Of a stretch of 64,000 nucleotides of DNA, positions 46,145 through 57,895 are shown piece by piece (position 1 is the first letter of the stretch; each line of letters begins with the position of its first letter). The DNA is taken from assembly GCF_949987535.1 (NCBI RefSeq), contig NC_080067.1, forward strand, positions 80,563,985 to 80,627,984. Direction: 5' to 3'. Source of the stretch: Balaenoptera acutorostrata (lineage: Eukaryota > Chordata > Mammalia > Artiodactyla > Balaenopteridae). Under the pieces are notes generated by a model. That model saw only the letters and a program-made list of their open reading frames with translations. It made no database searches and had not been told where the DNA came from. Both the position numbers and the translations under genes were made by a program.

Positions 46145-46720
46145 GAGCATGGGCTGGCCAACTACAGTCGGCTGCCTGTTTTGTAGGGCCCACAAGCTAA
46201 GAGTGATTTTTACATTTAAAAAATATTTATTTATTTATTTTTGGCTGTGTTGGGTCTTCACTGCTGTGCACAGGCTTTCTCTAGTTGTGGCGAGCGGGGC
46301 TTCCCATTGTGGTGGTTTCTCTTGTTGCAGAGCACGGGCTCTAGAGTGCTCGGGCTACAGTAGTTGTGGCTTGCAGGCTCTAGAGCACAGGCTCAGTAGT
46401 TGTGGCGCACGGGCTTAGTTGCTCTGTGGCATGTGGGATCTTCCCAGACCAGGGATCAAACCCGTGTCCCCTGCATTGGCAGGCAGATTCTTAACCACTG
46501 TGCCATCAGAGAAGTCCTACATTTTTTTTTTAACTGGAAAAAATCAAAAGAAGAATCATATTTTGTGAAATGTGAAAATTATGTGGAATCCAGATTTCAG
46601 TGTCACAAAAGAAGTCTTATTGGGACACAGCTACACTCATTTGTTTGCATGTTGTCTACAGCAGCTTTCATGCTACCATTGCAGGGTCGATCAGTCATAA
46701 CAGATTATGGGTGACATGAC
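46145..46720. repeat. Old DNA-transposon-like repeat split by a SINE
   Basis: The parts 46145-46214 ('gctggccaactacagtcggc', 'cctgttttgtagggcccaca') and 46518-46720 ('cttattgggacacagctaca', 'tttgcatgttgtctacagca') are the two halves of a common ancient mammalian repeat that I recognise but cannot name securely. The SINE at 46215-46517 divides it. Confidence 0.5.
46215..46517 (-). mobile_element. CHR-type SINE
   Basis: AATATTTATTTATTT at the left, head end 'tgtgccatcagagaagtcc' at the right. Flanking 'ttacattt' / 'ctacattt' is the likely target-site duplication. Confidence 0.88.
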
Positions 46721-47403
46721 ATGACACCCTGATCACTTCACACTGCTGCTCAGCACACTACACACCACAGTGGTACAGTTTTAACCCAACAGTGTTTCAA
46801 ATGCCATGCGTAGTAATACCATGACATTTTGTGACATATAGTTGATGTACAACATTATGTTAGTTTCAGGAGTACCTCATAACGATTTGATATTTACATA
46901 CATTATAAAAGGACCACCACGATAAGTCCACAAATAAGCAATCATTTGTCCTCATACAAAGTTATTACAATATTCTTAACCATATTCCTTATGCTGTATG
47001 TTACATCCTCGTGACTTATTCATTACATAACTGGAGTTTTACAACACTTCATCCCCTTTACCTGTTTCCTTCACCCCCACCCCGTTCCCTTCTGGCAACC
47101 ACCCATTAATTCTCAGTATCTATAAGTCTCTTTTCATTTTGTTTTATTTGTGTGATTGCTTTGCTTTTTAGACTCCACATATAAGTGAGATAAGGCGGTA
47201 TTTGTCTTTCTCGGGCTTATTTCACTTAGCATAATACCCTTTAGATCCATCCATGTTGTCACAAATGGCAACATTTGTTTTTTATGGCTGAGTAATACTC
47301 CACTCCATATATATACCACATCTTCTTTATTCATATATCAATAGGACACTTAGGTTGCTTCCATATCTTGGCTATTGTAAATAATGCTGCAATGAATATT
47401 TCT

Positions 47404-48696
47404 TGTTCCTGCCAAGCTCATCTAGACATTGTACACATCACAGCATTTCCATACCCACTCTCCCCTGGGAACTGTTTAGGACTGAAAACGGGAGGACCTT
47501 CTGCTGTCCACCCACAAGCTGGCCCTAGTGCTTGTCCTTCGTGTGCATCTCACCTGGCAATGTGCAGCCTCCACCTCCGGAGGTGATTTGCCAGTAAGTA
47601 AAAATCTAAAAAATATTTTTAGACCCTTGGACTTAAAGGACTCCAGCAGTGCACAGTCATTTTCCAATTGTTTGAGAAGTAATGAAAGGTAAGGGGCACA
47701 ATATATAGATTATATAGGGAAGTGTCCTCCTGTCTTGGATATTGATCAGCCAGGACAACTTTAAACCCCCAGAACTGGATGGTATCGACATGAAGCCACC
47801 TGACGCAGCAAGCATGGACTTCAGATAAGAAAGATACAAGGGAGAGGCCAGGGGAAAGAAATGCAGGTGGATTTTTATTGACATCATAAAAACTTATAGC
47901 GTCATCAGAAGGCCTGGGCTCTAACAGCTGGTACGAGACACTCCCTAACAGTTTCCTGGCTCTTTTTCCCCGATCATGATGTGAGGCCTAAGAGTCTGCT
48001 CAGCTCTCTCAGCCTCAGTGTCCTGATCAGGGAAGTGGGGATAATAAGTGTTGCCTCCCAGAGTTGTTGTGAGGATGAAAAGGGAGAATTCATATGCAAA
48101 CACTCTGTAAACTACAAAGAAACGGAACACAGATGGGTTCTCTTCAATAGGGCCATCCTGTCACCAAAAGGAAGACAGACAGGTACAGGATTAATGTGTC
48201 ATTTCACTAGTAACTGGTCCTGAAGACCTCGGACTTGCCATCCAAGCTTTCCTGTCATTTCCCCTTCCCTCCTTCTCCAACCTGCTCCCCATATCATGAA
48301 GGGATTAATGGGTTAAAAATCGTAAGCTCTGTCCAGGTAGGAACCAAGTCTGTCCTGCTCAACGTGATATGCTCAGTACCTGGCACCTAGCAGGTATTCA
48401 CTAAAACAAAGACTAGGTGAGTGGGTGGATGAATCATCCAACAGAAGAAGTATATTGAAGTTAAAGTTCCTGGAGATCTACCCCCTCCAGTAGCTGCAGG
48501 CTGATGACTAGCTGACAGTAGATAAATATGTAGCTATGACATGTAACTGAACAGGGACCTTTAGCAAAGATCTCTTGTAGCAAAGTTCAAGCAAGCATTT
48601 GTGTACCAAACAATTTAAAGACATACTAGAAAGCCCTTCACCTGATGAATTACAGAACAACTATAAAATGAAATACCACTCAACAAATAAAAGGAA
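47404..48696 (+). repeat. 1.3-kb duplicated segment, copy 2, inside an L1
   Basis: Nearly identical to 21068-22366 and in the same orientation. The flanks are both L1 ORF2 on the - strand, but from places that in an intact copy lie about 1.36 kb apart (compare 28718 and 30080), so the segment stands in place of a piece of L1 of similar size. The hexamer 'atttct' is present on both sides (47398-47403 and about 48709-48714). The right end is A-rich (aaggaaaaaaaacaac), more so than copy 1. Confidence 0.88.
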
Positions 48697-49486
48697 AAAA
48701 AACAACAGATTTCTGTATATTAATTTTGTATCCTGCAACTTACTGAATTTATTTAATAGTTCTAATAGTTTTTTGATGGCGTCCTTAGGATTTTCTATAT
48801 ATATTATTATGTCATCTGCAAATAGTGACAGTTTTACTTCTTCCTTTCAAATTTGGATTCCTTTTATTTCTTTTTCTTGCCTGATTGCTATGGCTAGAAT
48901 TTCCAATATTGTGTTGAATAAGATAGCGACAGTGGGCATCTTTGTCTTGTTCCTGATTTTAGTGGAAAGGCTTTCAGCTTTTCACCATTGAGTATGATGT
49001 TGGATCTAGGTTTGTCGTATACAGGCTTTATTATGTTGAGGTATGTTCCTTCTATACCCACTTGGTTGAGAGTTTTTATCATAAATGGATGTTGAATTTT
49101 GTCAAAAGCTTTTTCTGCATCTATTGAGATGATCATATGATTATTATTCTTCAGTTTGTTAATGTGGTGTATCACACTGATTGATTTGCAGATATTGAAC
49201 CATCCTTCCATCCCTGGGAAAATCCCACTTAATCACGGTGTATGATTCTTTTAATGTATTGTTGAATTCAATTTGCTAATATTCTGTTGAGGATTTTTGC
49301 CTCTACGTTCATCAGTGATATTGGCCTGTAATGTTCTTTTTTGTGCGGAATCTTTATCTGGTTTTGGTGTCAGGGTGATGCTGGCCTCATAGAATGCATT
49401 CAGAAACATTCCTTCCACTTCAGTTTTTTGCAGTAGTCTGAGAAATACGGGTGTCAAGTCTTCTCTAAATGTTTGGTAGCTACTGA

Positions 49487-50455
49487 GTCAGCCCAGACCC
49501 CAGCCCTACCTCCATGTGTACCCACAGAGCCTGCAGCTGCTATTGCTGGACCTGCCCCACCGACTGGAGCACCAGTAATATGCTCATATGTCCCTCAGGC
49601 ACTGAGTTTACAAACCCACCAGCAGAACATAAATCTACAGATTACATAGCTGCTGGGACACAGCTCAGATTTCAGCCCTGCTTCTGAAGTCACGAGGCCC
49701 CTAGGGATTGGCTTGGATTTTCGCTCCACCTCCATGTGTGGACAACCCGCCAGCACTTGAGTGCTCCCAGAGCTCGTGGAGGTGGAGCTGCGCCTGCTGT
49801 GAGAATGAGTCTGCTATGACGGGCCCCAACCCTCCCTTCGAGTGTGTGCGTTACCAATGAGATTTCAATGGCGGACCCGGGCTCCTTCCTGTGCCCATCC
49901 CCAGTTGCGGTTTGGACCACATTCCAGCCCCTTCAGGCTGTCTCCACACAGCCAACCCCAGTCCTCTCCCTGGTTCTGTCCTCTGAAGCCCAAGTTTTGG
50001 CACCCAGCCCCTGCACACACAAGTAAATGCACATCTTGGGCTGAAGGGTGCAGGAATGTGGCAGGACCCTCTGCTAGCCTCTCTCTGTTCTGCCTGCTAC
50101 AAGCTGGCTGCTGTGCTCTCCTCTGAGCCTCTGAAGCTCCCTTTCAGTTCCGACTGATCTCCCAACTGTTGAAAGGGGTTCCCAGGGTAAAGGAACCTTT
50201 CCTCTTTCACAGCTCCCTCCCAGGGGTGCAGGTCCCATCCTGATTCCTTTTTCCTTTTCTTTCATGCTACCCAGTTATGTGGTGATCTTTTTTGCAATTT
50301 TGGTTTTATGAGAACTTCTGCCAGCATTCAGCAGTTATTCTGTGAGAATTGTTCCACATGTAGATGTATTTTTGATGTATATTTGTGGGAGGAGGTGAGT
50401 GAGTTCCACATCCTTCTATGCCTCCATCTTGATCCAGCCCCCTCAAGTCTTTCCT
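49487..50455 (-). repeat. Second L1 5' UTR lodged in ORF2
   Basis: Read on the - strand it begins close to ctggatcaagatggaggcat (CAAGATGG near 50431-50424), then continues with 5' UTR-type wording ('ctcactcacctcctcccaca', 'aacaattctcacagaataac') and becomes GC-rich. It ends at 49487 directly against reverse-transcriptase sequence. ORF1 and the endonuclease are missing between the two. Confidence 0.65.
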
Positions 50456-53400
50456 GTTCTGTTACTTTTGGATGGAATGTTCTATATATATCTATGGAAT
50501 CCGTCTGGTATAGCGTATCATTTAAGGCCACTGTTTCCTTATTGATTTTCTGTCTGGATGATCTGTCCCTTGATGTAAGTGGGGTGTTAAAGTCCCCTAC
50601 TATTATCGTGCTACTGTTAATTTTTCCCTTTGGGTTTGTTAATATTTGCTTTATGTATTGAGGTGCTCCCACTTTTTTTGGATTGGTCTCTTTGTCATTA
50701 TGTATTGTCCTTCTTTGTCTCTTGTTACAGTCTTTGTTTTAAAGTCTATTTTGACTGACATAAATATTGCAACCCTGGCTTTCTTTGGGTTTCTGTTTGC
50801 ATAGAATACCTTTTCAATCCCCTCACTTTGTCTGTGTGTGTCTTTAGATCTTAAGTAAGTCCCTTGTAGGCATATATGGTTGTTTTTTTTTTTTCCATCT
50901 AACCAGCCACTCTTATATGGTTCTTTTTTTTTTTTTTTTTCCCCTCTAACCAGCCACTCTATGTCTTGATTGGAGCATTTAGTCTATTTACATTAAAGTA
51001 ATCATTGATAGGTTCGTACTTATTGCCATTTTGTTCATTGTTTTCTTTTTGTTTTTGTAGTTCTTTTTTGTTCCTTTCTTCTTCTTTTGCTCTTTTCCCT
51101 TGTGATTTGATGACTATCTTTAGTGTTATGTTTGGATTCCTTTCTCTTTTGTGTATGTGTATCTATTATAGACTTTTGGTTTGCAGTTACCATGAGATTC
51201 ATATATAACAACATATCATTTTTTTTTAAGTTGATGATCTCTTAGGTTCAAATGCATTGTAACAACCCTGCATTTTTACTCCTTCCCCACAACGTTTAAT
51301 ATTTTGGTGTCATATTTTACATCTTTTTGTTTTGTATATCCATTTACTACTTATTGGGATATAAATGATTGTATTACTTTCGTCTTTTAACCTTACTACT
51401 AGCTTTATAAGTGGTTGATCTACCACCTTTACTGTATGTTTGCTTTTACCAATGAGAATTTTTCACTTTGTAATTTTCATATTTCTGGTTGTGGCCTTTT
51501 CTACTTAGAGAAGTCCCTTTAACATTCCTGCAAAGCCAGCTTAGTGGTGCTGAACTCTTTTAGGTTTTGCTTGTCTGTAAAACAAGACAGACTCTTGTAA
51601 AACTCTCCTCCAACTTTGAATGACAGCCCTGCCAGGTGGAATGATCTTGGTTATAGGTTTTTTTCCTTTCGTCACTTTAAATATACTGTGCACTTCCTTC
51701 TGGCCTGCAAAGGTTCTGCTGAAAAGTCAGCTTATTGTCTTATGGGAGTTCCTTTATACATAACTAGTTACTTTTCTCTTGCTGCTTTTAAGATTCTCTC
51801 TTTAATTTTTGCCATTTTAATTACAGTATGTTTTGGTGTGGACCTCTTTGGGTTCCTCTTGTTTGGAACTGCCTGTGCTTCCTGGACCTGAATTTTTTTT
51901 CCTTTCCCAGGTTAGGGAAGTTTTCAGTTACTGTTTCTTCAAGTAAGTTCTCTACCCCTTTCTCTCTCTCTTCTCCTTCTAAGACCTCTACAGTGCAAAT
52001 TTTAGTATGCTTTATGTTGTCCCAGAGAGCTCTTAAGTGTTCCTCATTTAAAAAAAATTTTTGTGTGTGTGTGTGATATCCACTACTTTGTCTTCCACTG
52101 ATCTGTTCCTCTGTACCATCTAATCTACCGTTGATTCCTTCCAGTGTGGTTTTTTTTTCAGTTATTATATTCCTCAGCTCTGTTTGTTTCTTCTTTGTAT
52201 CTTCTAACTCTTTGTTGAAATCTCATTGTGTTCATCCATTCTTATCCCGAGTTCATTGAGCATCTTTATGATCATTAGCTTGAACTCTTTATCAGGTAGA
52301 TTGCATAGCTCCTCTTCACTTAGTTCTTTTACTGAGGTTTTGTCTTGTTTCTTCATTTGTAACATATTCCTCTGTCTCCCCATTTTGCCTAACTCTCTGT
52401 GTTTATTTGTATGTATTAGGTAGGTCACTTCTCCAAAATCGAGAAGTGACCTTATGTAGGAGACATCCTGTGGGGCCCAGCAGCACACTTCCCTCTGGGC
52501 ACCAGAGTTATATGCTCTAGGGGTGCCCCGTATGTGGACTGCCTGAGCCCATTTGTTGTAGAGGGGTGAACTGCCATGGGCACATGGAAGGCAAGCCTGG
52601 CCCTCAGCCTGGTTCTGCCAGGCCTTGCCTCATGCAGTGGCTGCTGGCCTGCTGGTGAGGGGGACTGATTCCTGGAGCAGCTGGCTGCAGGATCCAGGGA
52701 GCCCCAGGGCTGGTCCTGGTCCACTGATGGGCAGGGCCGGGTCCCAGGGCTGTTGTCAGTCCACTGGTGGGTAGGTAAACCTGTGGTGCTAATAAGCTAG
52801 GGAGAGGACTCCAATATTGCACTTGCTAGCACCGGTGTCCTCATGGTAGAAGGAGTTCCCCAAAATGGCTTCTGCCAGCATCTATGTCCCCAGGGCATTT
52901 CCCCTTTGCTTCCTGCCTCTTGGGGAGGTGCTCTAAGATCAACAAGTTTGTATGACCCAGGCTCATTTTAATTTATTGCCTCTATGCTGAGACTTGGAGC
53001 ATCTGAGATTTTGTGTGAGCTCTTTAAGAGTGGAGTTTCTGTTTCCTACAGCCCTCCAGCTCTCCTGAACATAAGCCCTGCTGGTCTTCCAAGCCAGACA
53101 TTCTGAGGACTTGTCTTCCCATGCCAGACCCCTAGGCTGGGTAACCCAGTGTGGGGCTCAGACCCCTTGCTGCTTGGGAAGGACCTCAGCAATTGTGATT
53201 ATCCTCCTGTTTGTGGGTTGTCTCTCTAGGGTGTGAGTCTTGAGTATATTGCCTCCCCGCCCCTCCTACCCATCTCATTGTGGTTCCTTCTTTATATCTT
53301 TCGTTGTGGAAAATTATGTCTGCTGGTCTTCAGGTTGTTCTCATCGATAGTTGCTTTGTAACTAGTTGTAATTTTGGTGTGTCCATGGGAGGAGGTGAGC

Positions 53401-53539
53401 CCAGGGTTTTCCTACTCCACCATCTTGGCCACACCTAATAGCAGACTTTGTATTAGCAATAGGAAATGAATTTTATGTCCCATCTCTTGTCCCTGAGGAA
53501 ATGCCAATGCTTCAACATTTTCTTTGTTTCATTTTTCTT

Positions 53540-55118
53540 TTTTTTTAACATCTTTATTGGAGTATAATTGCTTTACAATGGTGTGTTAGTTCCTGCTTTA
53601 TAACAAAGTGAATCAGTTATACATATACGTATGTTCCCATATCTCTTCCCTCTTGCATCTCCCTCCCTCCCACCCTCCCTATCCCACCCCTCTACGTGGT
53701 CACAAATCACAGAGCTGATCTCCCTGTACTATGCAGTTGCTTCCCACTAGCTATCTATTTTACGTTTGGTAGTGTATATATGTCCATGCCACTCTCTCAC
53801 TTTATCACATCTTACCCTTCCCCCTCCCCATATCCTCATGTCCATTCTCTAGTAGGTCTGTGTCTTTATTCCCGTCTTGCCACTAGGTTTTTCATGACCT
53901 TTTTTTTTTCCCTTAGATTCCGTATATATGTGTTAGCATACTGTATTTGTTTTTCTCTTTCTGACTTACTTCACTCTGTGTGACAGACTCTAACTCCATC
54001 CACCTCACTACAAATAACTCAATTTCGTTTCTTTTTATGGCTGAGTAATATTCCATTGTATATATGTGCCACATCTTCTTTATCCATTCATCCGATGATG
54101 GACACTTAGGTTGCTTCCATGTCCTGGCTATTGTAAATAGAGCTGCAATGAACACTTTGGTACATGCCTCTTTTTGAATTATGGTTTTCTCAGGGTATAT
54201 GTCCAGTAGTGGGATTGCTGGGTCATATGGTAGTTCTATTTTTAGTTTTTTAAGGAACCTCCATACTGTTCTCCATAGTGGCTGTATCAATTTACATTCC
54301 CACCAACAGTGCAAGAGTGTTCCCTTTTCTCCACACCCTCTCCAGCATTTATTGTTTATAGATTTTTTGATGATGGCCGTTCTGACCGGTGTGAGATGAT
54401 ATCTCATTGTAGTTTTGATTTGCATTTCTCTAATGATTAATGATGTTGAGCATTCTTTCATGTGTCTGTTGGCAATCTGTATATCTTCTTTGGAGAAATG
54501 TCTATTTAGGTCTTCTGCCCATTTTTGGATTGGGTTGTTCGTTTTTTTGTTATTGAGCTGCATGAGCTGCTTGTAAATCTTGGAGATTAATCCTTTGTCA
54601 GTTGCTTCATTTGCAAATATTTTCTCCCATTCTGATGGTTGTCTTTTGGTCTTGTTTATGGTTTCCTTTGCTGTGCAAAAGCTTTTAAGTTTCATTAGGT
54701 CCCATTTGTTTATTTGTGTTCTTATTTCCATTTCTCTGGGAGCTGGGTCAAAAAGAATCTTGCTGTGATGTATGTCAGAGAGTGTTCTGCCTATGTTTTC
54801 CTCTAAGAGTTTGATAGTGTCTGGCCTTACATTTAGGTCTTTAATCCATTTTGAGTTTATTTTTGTGTATGGTGTTAGGGAGTGTTCTAATTTCATACTT
54901 TTACATTTACCTGTCCAGTTTTCCCAGCACCTCTTATTGAAGAGTCTGTCTTTTCTCCACTGTATATGCTTGCCTCCTTTATCAAAGATAAGATGACCAT
55001 ATGTGCGTGAGTTTATCTCTGGGCTTTCTATCCTGTTCCATTGATCTATGTTTCTGTTTTTGTGCCAGTACCATACTGTCTTGATTACTGTAGCTTTGTA
55101 GTATAGTCTGAAGTCAGG
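53540..55118 (-). mobile_element. 5'-truncated L1 with open ORF2 C-terminus
   Basis: The 3' UTR starts after a T-run at 53540 and is followed by the last third of ORF2. The frame is open on the - strand from about 55118 to 53913, covering [20 protein letters not shown], the HCWWEC cysteine stretch and the C-terminal [12 protein letters not shown]. Its first 17 or so codons (55166-55119) come from the neighbouring sequence, so the start is not real. The truncation point lies 3' of the reverse transcriptase, so no catalytic domain is present. The 3' UTR is of a different subfamily from the head-to-head pair. I could not find a clear target-site duplication. Confidence 0.88.
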
Positions 55119-55134
55119 CCAGTGCATACCCATC

Positions 55135-56560
55135 ATGTCAAAAAAGGAGAGAAAAGTGGACTTCAAGTGCCATGCTTTTAAATCCCAGTATGGATTATTT
55201 TGTAGTATGGAGTATGGATTATTTTGTCATCAAATTCGATGGCAAAGCATTATTTATTATGCAACGACACTATTGGTGGGCTAAACTAATAGATTATGTT
55301 ACTTTACCCGACTAAGGATGTATCACAGTATTCCCAACTCACAGGAAAGTGGCCATCAGGAAAAATAGAAAATTTTAAATGAATTATCTCATTGCAGCAA
55401 AATTTCCCCATAAAATTAAATAATGAAAATGAGGCTGCAGTCAAAGCAAGTTTTCAAGTGGCTCATTTGTTAGCCAAGCGAGGAAAGCCAATTAGGGATG
55501 AGTTAATTAAATTGTTTTTGATTGCAGCAGCCAAAGAAATGTGTCCAGATGAAAGAAATTTATTTAAGACTGTTTCAGCAAGAATAGTTGTTCAGTGTCA
55601 ATGGTCAATTAATAAACAAGGCAAATAATTTTGAGTGGTTTTCCTTGGCTCTTGATGAGGTGATAGATGTTACCAGTACTACTCAGTTGTGGTTTATTCA
55701 AGGAGCCAGTGACAAGTTTGAAGTGATGAATAATTAGCCTCTATGAATAGCTTCTGTGGAACAACTATAAGAAATAATATTTTCAAAATGAAATTATCCA
55801 CTTTAAATGGGTAAATATATGATATATAAATTAAATCTCTATAAAGCTATTTGGTAAAAAAATATTTTCAAAGAAATTGTGAGAACACTATTTTCAGTAT
55901 AAATTGAAGTAGAATCTGCTAAGATATGTTACAACTGAAGGTGGTAGAAATATGTGTGGAGCAGAAAAAGCTATAGTTGGATTCATTTACAAAGCTCGTG
56001 AAAATGTTAGACATTTAAAGCCTATGGTTATTCATTATATTATTTATGAGTGAGAATTTTGTGGAGAATATTTGAATATACCCTGTGTTATAGAGCCGGT
56101 ACTGTTAACGATGAACGTCATTCACTGTCAGTGGACTTAACCGTCGCTGGTTCTGTGAATCTTTGTCTAATACAGAAGCTAACATCCTGACTTATCCTAC
56201 TATAAAGCGGTTTCATGGCCGAGCAGTAGTAAAGTTTTATTGCAAGTTTTTAAGCACAGGGCTAAGATTAAAATCTTTCTGAGTGAGAAGAACTACTCTC
56301 AAACACTGTCAACAAACAAGAATGGCTTTTGAAGGTATCTTTTGCTAAAGACTTGGTAATGCTTCTTAATGAATTCAACTTACAATTACAAGGTAAAACA
56401 GCACTACATGCAAATTTTATACTATGGTTAAGTCATTTTAACAACAATTTAATAATGTTGTATACTTCACAAGTAATGTCAAGCTACTTTCTATACTTCC
56501 CCTGCAGTCAAAATTTAAAATGAGAAGGAAGATCTTCCTATCTAGCCTTTTATTGAACAA
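55135..56560 (+). pseudogene. Decayed hAT transposase, GTF2IRD2/Charlie8-like
   Basis: The segment starts ATG then [17 protein letters not shown], as in BED-finger hAT proteins. An open part (55392-55628) includes NNENEAAVKASFQVAHLLAK and AAKEMCPDERNLFKTVS. Past it, broken frames still show NNFEWFSLALDE (55625-55660; the Asp is the usual first catalytic acid of hAT enzymes), GGRNMCGAEKAIVG and LKPMVIH (about 55940-56035), and LLNEFNLQLQGKT (about 56345-56400). These are blocks of the Charlie-type transposase that was also captured as the C-terminal half of GTF2IRD2 and is common in artiodactyl genomes. Stops, frameshifts and small deletions are frequent (for example the BED-finger region is shortened). 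It is non-functional. Whether it is a DNA transposon relic or a retrocopy is unclear. Confidence 0.8.
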
Positions 56561-56849
56561 GTTTGCTGACCCAGATCTAAGTCACAGTTCTACCTGTGCT
56601 TCAGATTCCTAGCTATAATATATGTATTATAATAGTAAATCTTCTTTATGATTTTGAGTTAATAAGTGTGAAGTGAAGAGTGTAGAATGGTGGCACATGG
56701 TAGGTGCTTTTTAAGTGTAAGTTGTTATTAATAACTATATTTCTATAACTTCTTAACTATGCAGAGATGTGGTCATTACAAAAGGTTATCTGTAGGCAGA
56801 GGGAGGCCTCTGGTGAATAAAAATTTCCTTTAAGACAGTTCTCTTTTTT

Positions 56850-57152
56850 TTTTTTTTTATAAATTTATTTATTTATTTATTTATTTATTTTTGGCTGTGT
56901 TGGGTCTTCGTTTCTGAGCAAGGGCTTTCTCTAGTTGCGGCAAGCGGGGACCACTCTTCATCGCAGTGTGCGGGCCTCTCACTGTCGCGGCCTCTCGTTG
57001 CGGAGCACAGGCTCCAGACGCGCAGGCTCAGTAGTTGTGGCTCACAGGCCCAGTTGCTCCGTGGCATGTGGGATCCTCCCAGACCAGGGCTCGAACCCGT
57101 GTCCCCTGCATCGGCAGGCAGACTCTCAACCACTGCGCCACCAGGGAAGCCC
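56850..57152 (-). mobile_element. CHR-2-type SINE
   Basis: T-run and TTTATTTATTT array at the left, head end 'gcgccaccagggaagccc' at 57152. The target-site duplication 'aagacagttctcttt' / 'aagacagtcctcttt' lies at 56832-56846 and 57153-57167. Confidence 0.94.
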
Positions 57153-57224
57153 AAGACAGTCCTCTTTAAAATTGCTGGAGGGATTTCCATCTAATCCATC
57201 CCAGATTGCATTTTAAATTTTTTA

Positions 57225-57895
57225 CTTTTTGGTGGCAGGTTTATTGAGATATAATTCACATACCATACAGTTCACTGATTTAAATTCAATGCATCATCAC
57301 AGCCAATTTTAGAATATTTCCATCATCCCAGAAAGAAGCCCATACTTCTTAGCCATCATCCCCTAATCCTCCCGCTTCCCCCTAGCCCTAGGCAACAACT
57401 GATCCACTTTCTGTCTCTACAGATTTGCCTATTCTGGACATTTAATATAAATGGAATTATACGATATGTGGTCTTTGTGACTGGTTTGTTTCACTTAGCC
57501 TATTATTTTCAAGCTTTATCCACATTGTACTTTATTCCTTTTTATGGTGGAATAATGTTCCACTGTATGAATATACCACATTCTGTTAATCCATTCATCA
57601 GTTGATAGACATTGGGTTCTTTCTATCTTTTGGCTATTGTGAATAATGAACTTTCATGTACAAATTTTTGTGTGGACATTTTTTTTCACTTCCCTTAGGA
57701 ATATATCTGGAGGTGGAATTGCTGGGTGAAATGGGAACACTAACTTTTTGAGGAATTACCAGACTTTTGTCTAGAGTGGCTGTACCATTTTGCATCCCTA
57801 CCAGAAGTATATGAGGATTCCAATTCCCCACATCCTCACCAATACTTGCAATTATCTGTCTTTTTGCTTATAGCCATCTTAGTGACGATAAAGTG
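57225..57895 (-). repeat. Old L1 3' end
   Basis: The opening 'tttattgagatataattcac' and 'cataccatacagttcactga' is the 3' end of old L1M families; ORF2 remnants follow ('gttccactgtatgaatatac', 'tgctgggtgaaatgggaaca'). No useful frame. Confidence 0.75.

Larger units (their letters stand above)
46830..53435 (-). mobile_element. Mosaic older L1 on the - strand
   Basis: From right to left (L1 sense): a 5' UTR starting ggccaagatggtggagtagg (53435-52430), ORF1 remnant (about 52430-51480), ORF2 start with endonuclease pieces (about 51050-50456), then a second L1 5' UTR (50455-49487), reverse-transcriptase sequence (49486-48698), the duplicated host segment (48696-47404), and ORF2 end plus 3' UTR (47403-46830). 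Many frameshifts and stops exist throughout. It is either one L1 with later replacements or two L1s fused. Its age exceeds that of the pair at 28-39 kb. Confidence 0.75.

Noticed and set aside
49842..50126. 94-codon + strand frame in a GC-rich stretch
   Set aside because: It is antisense to the L1 5' UTR at 49487-50455 and has no motif of its own.
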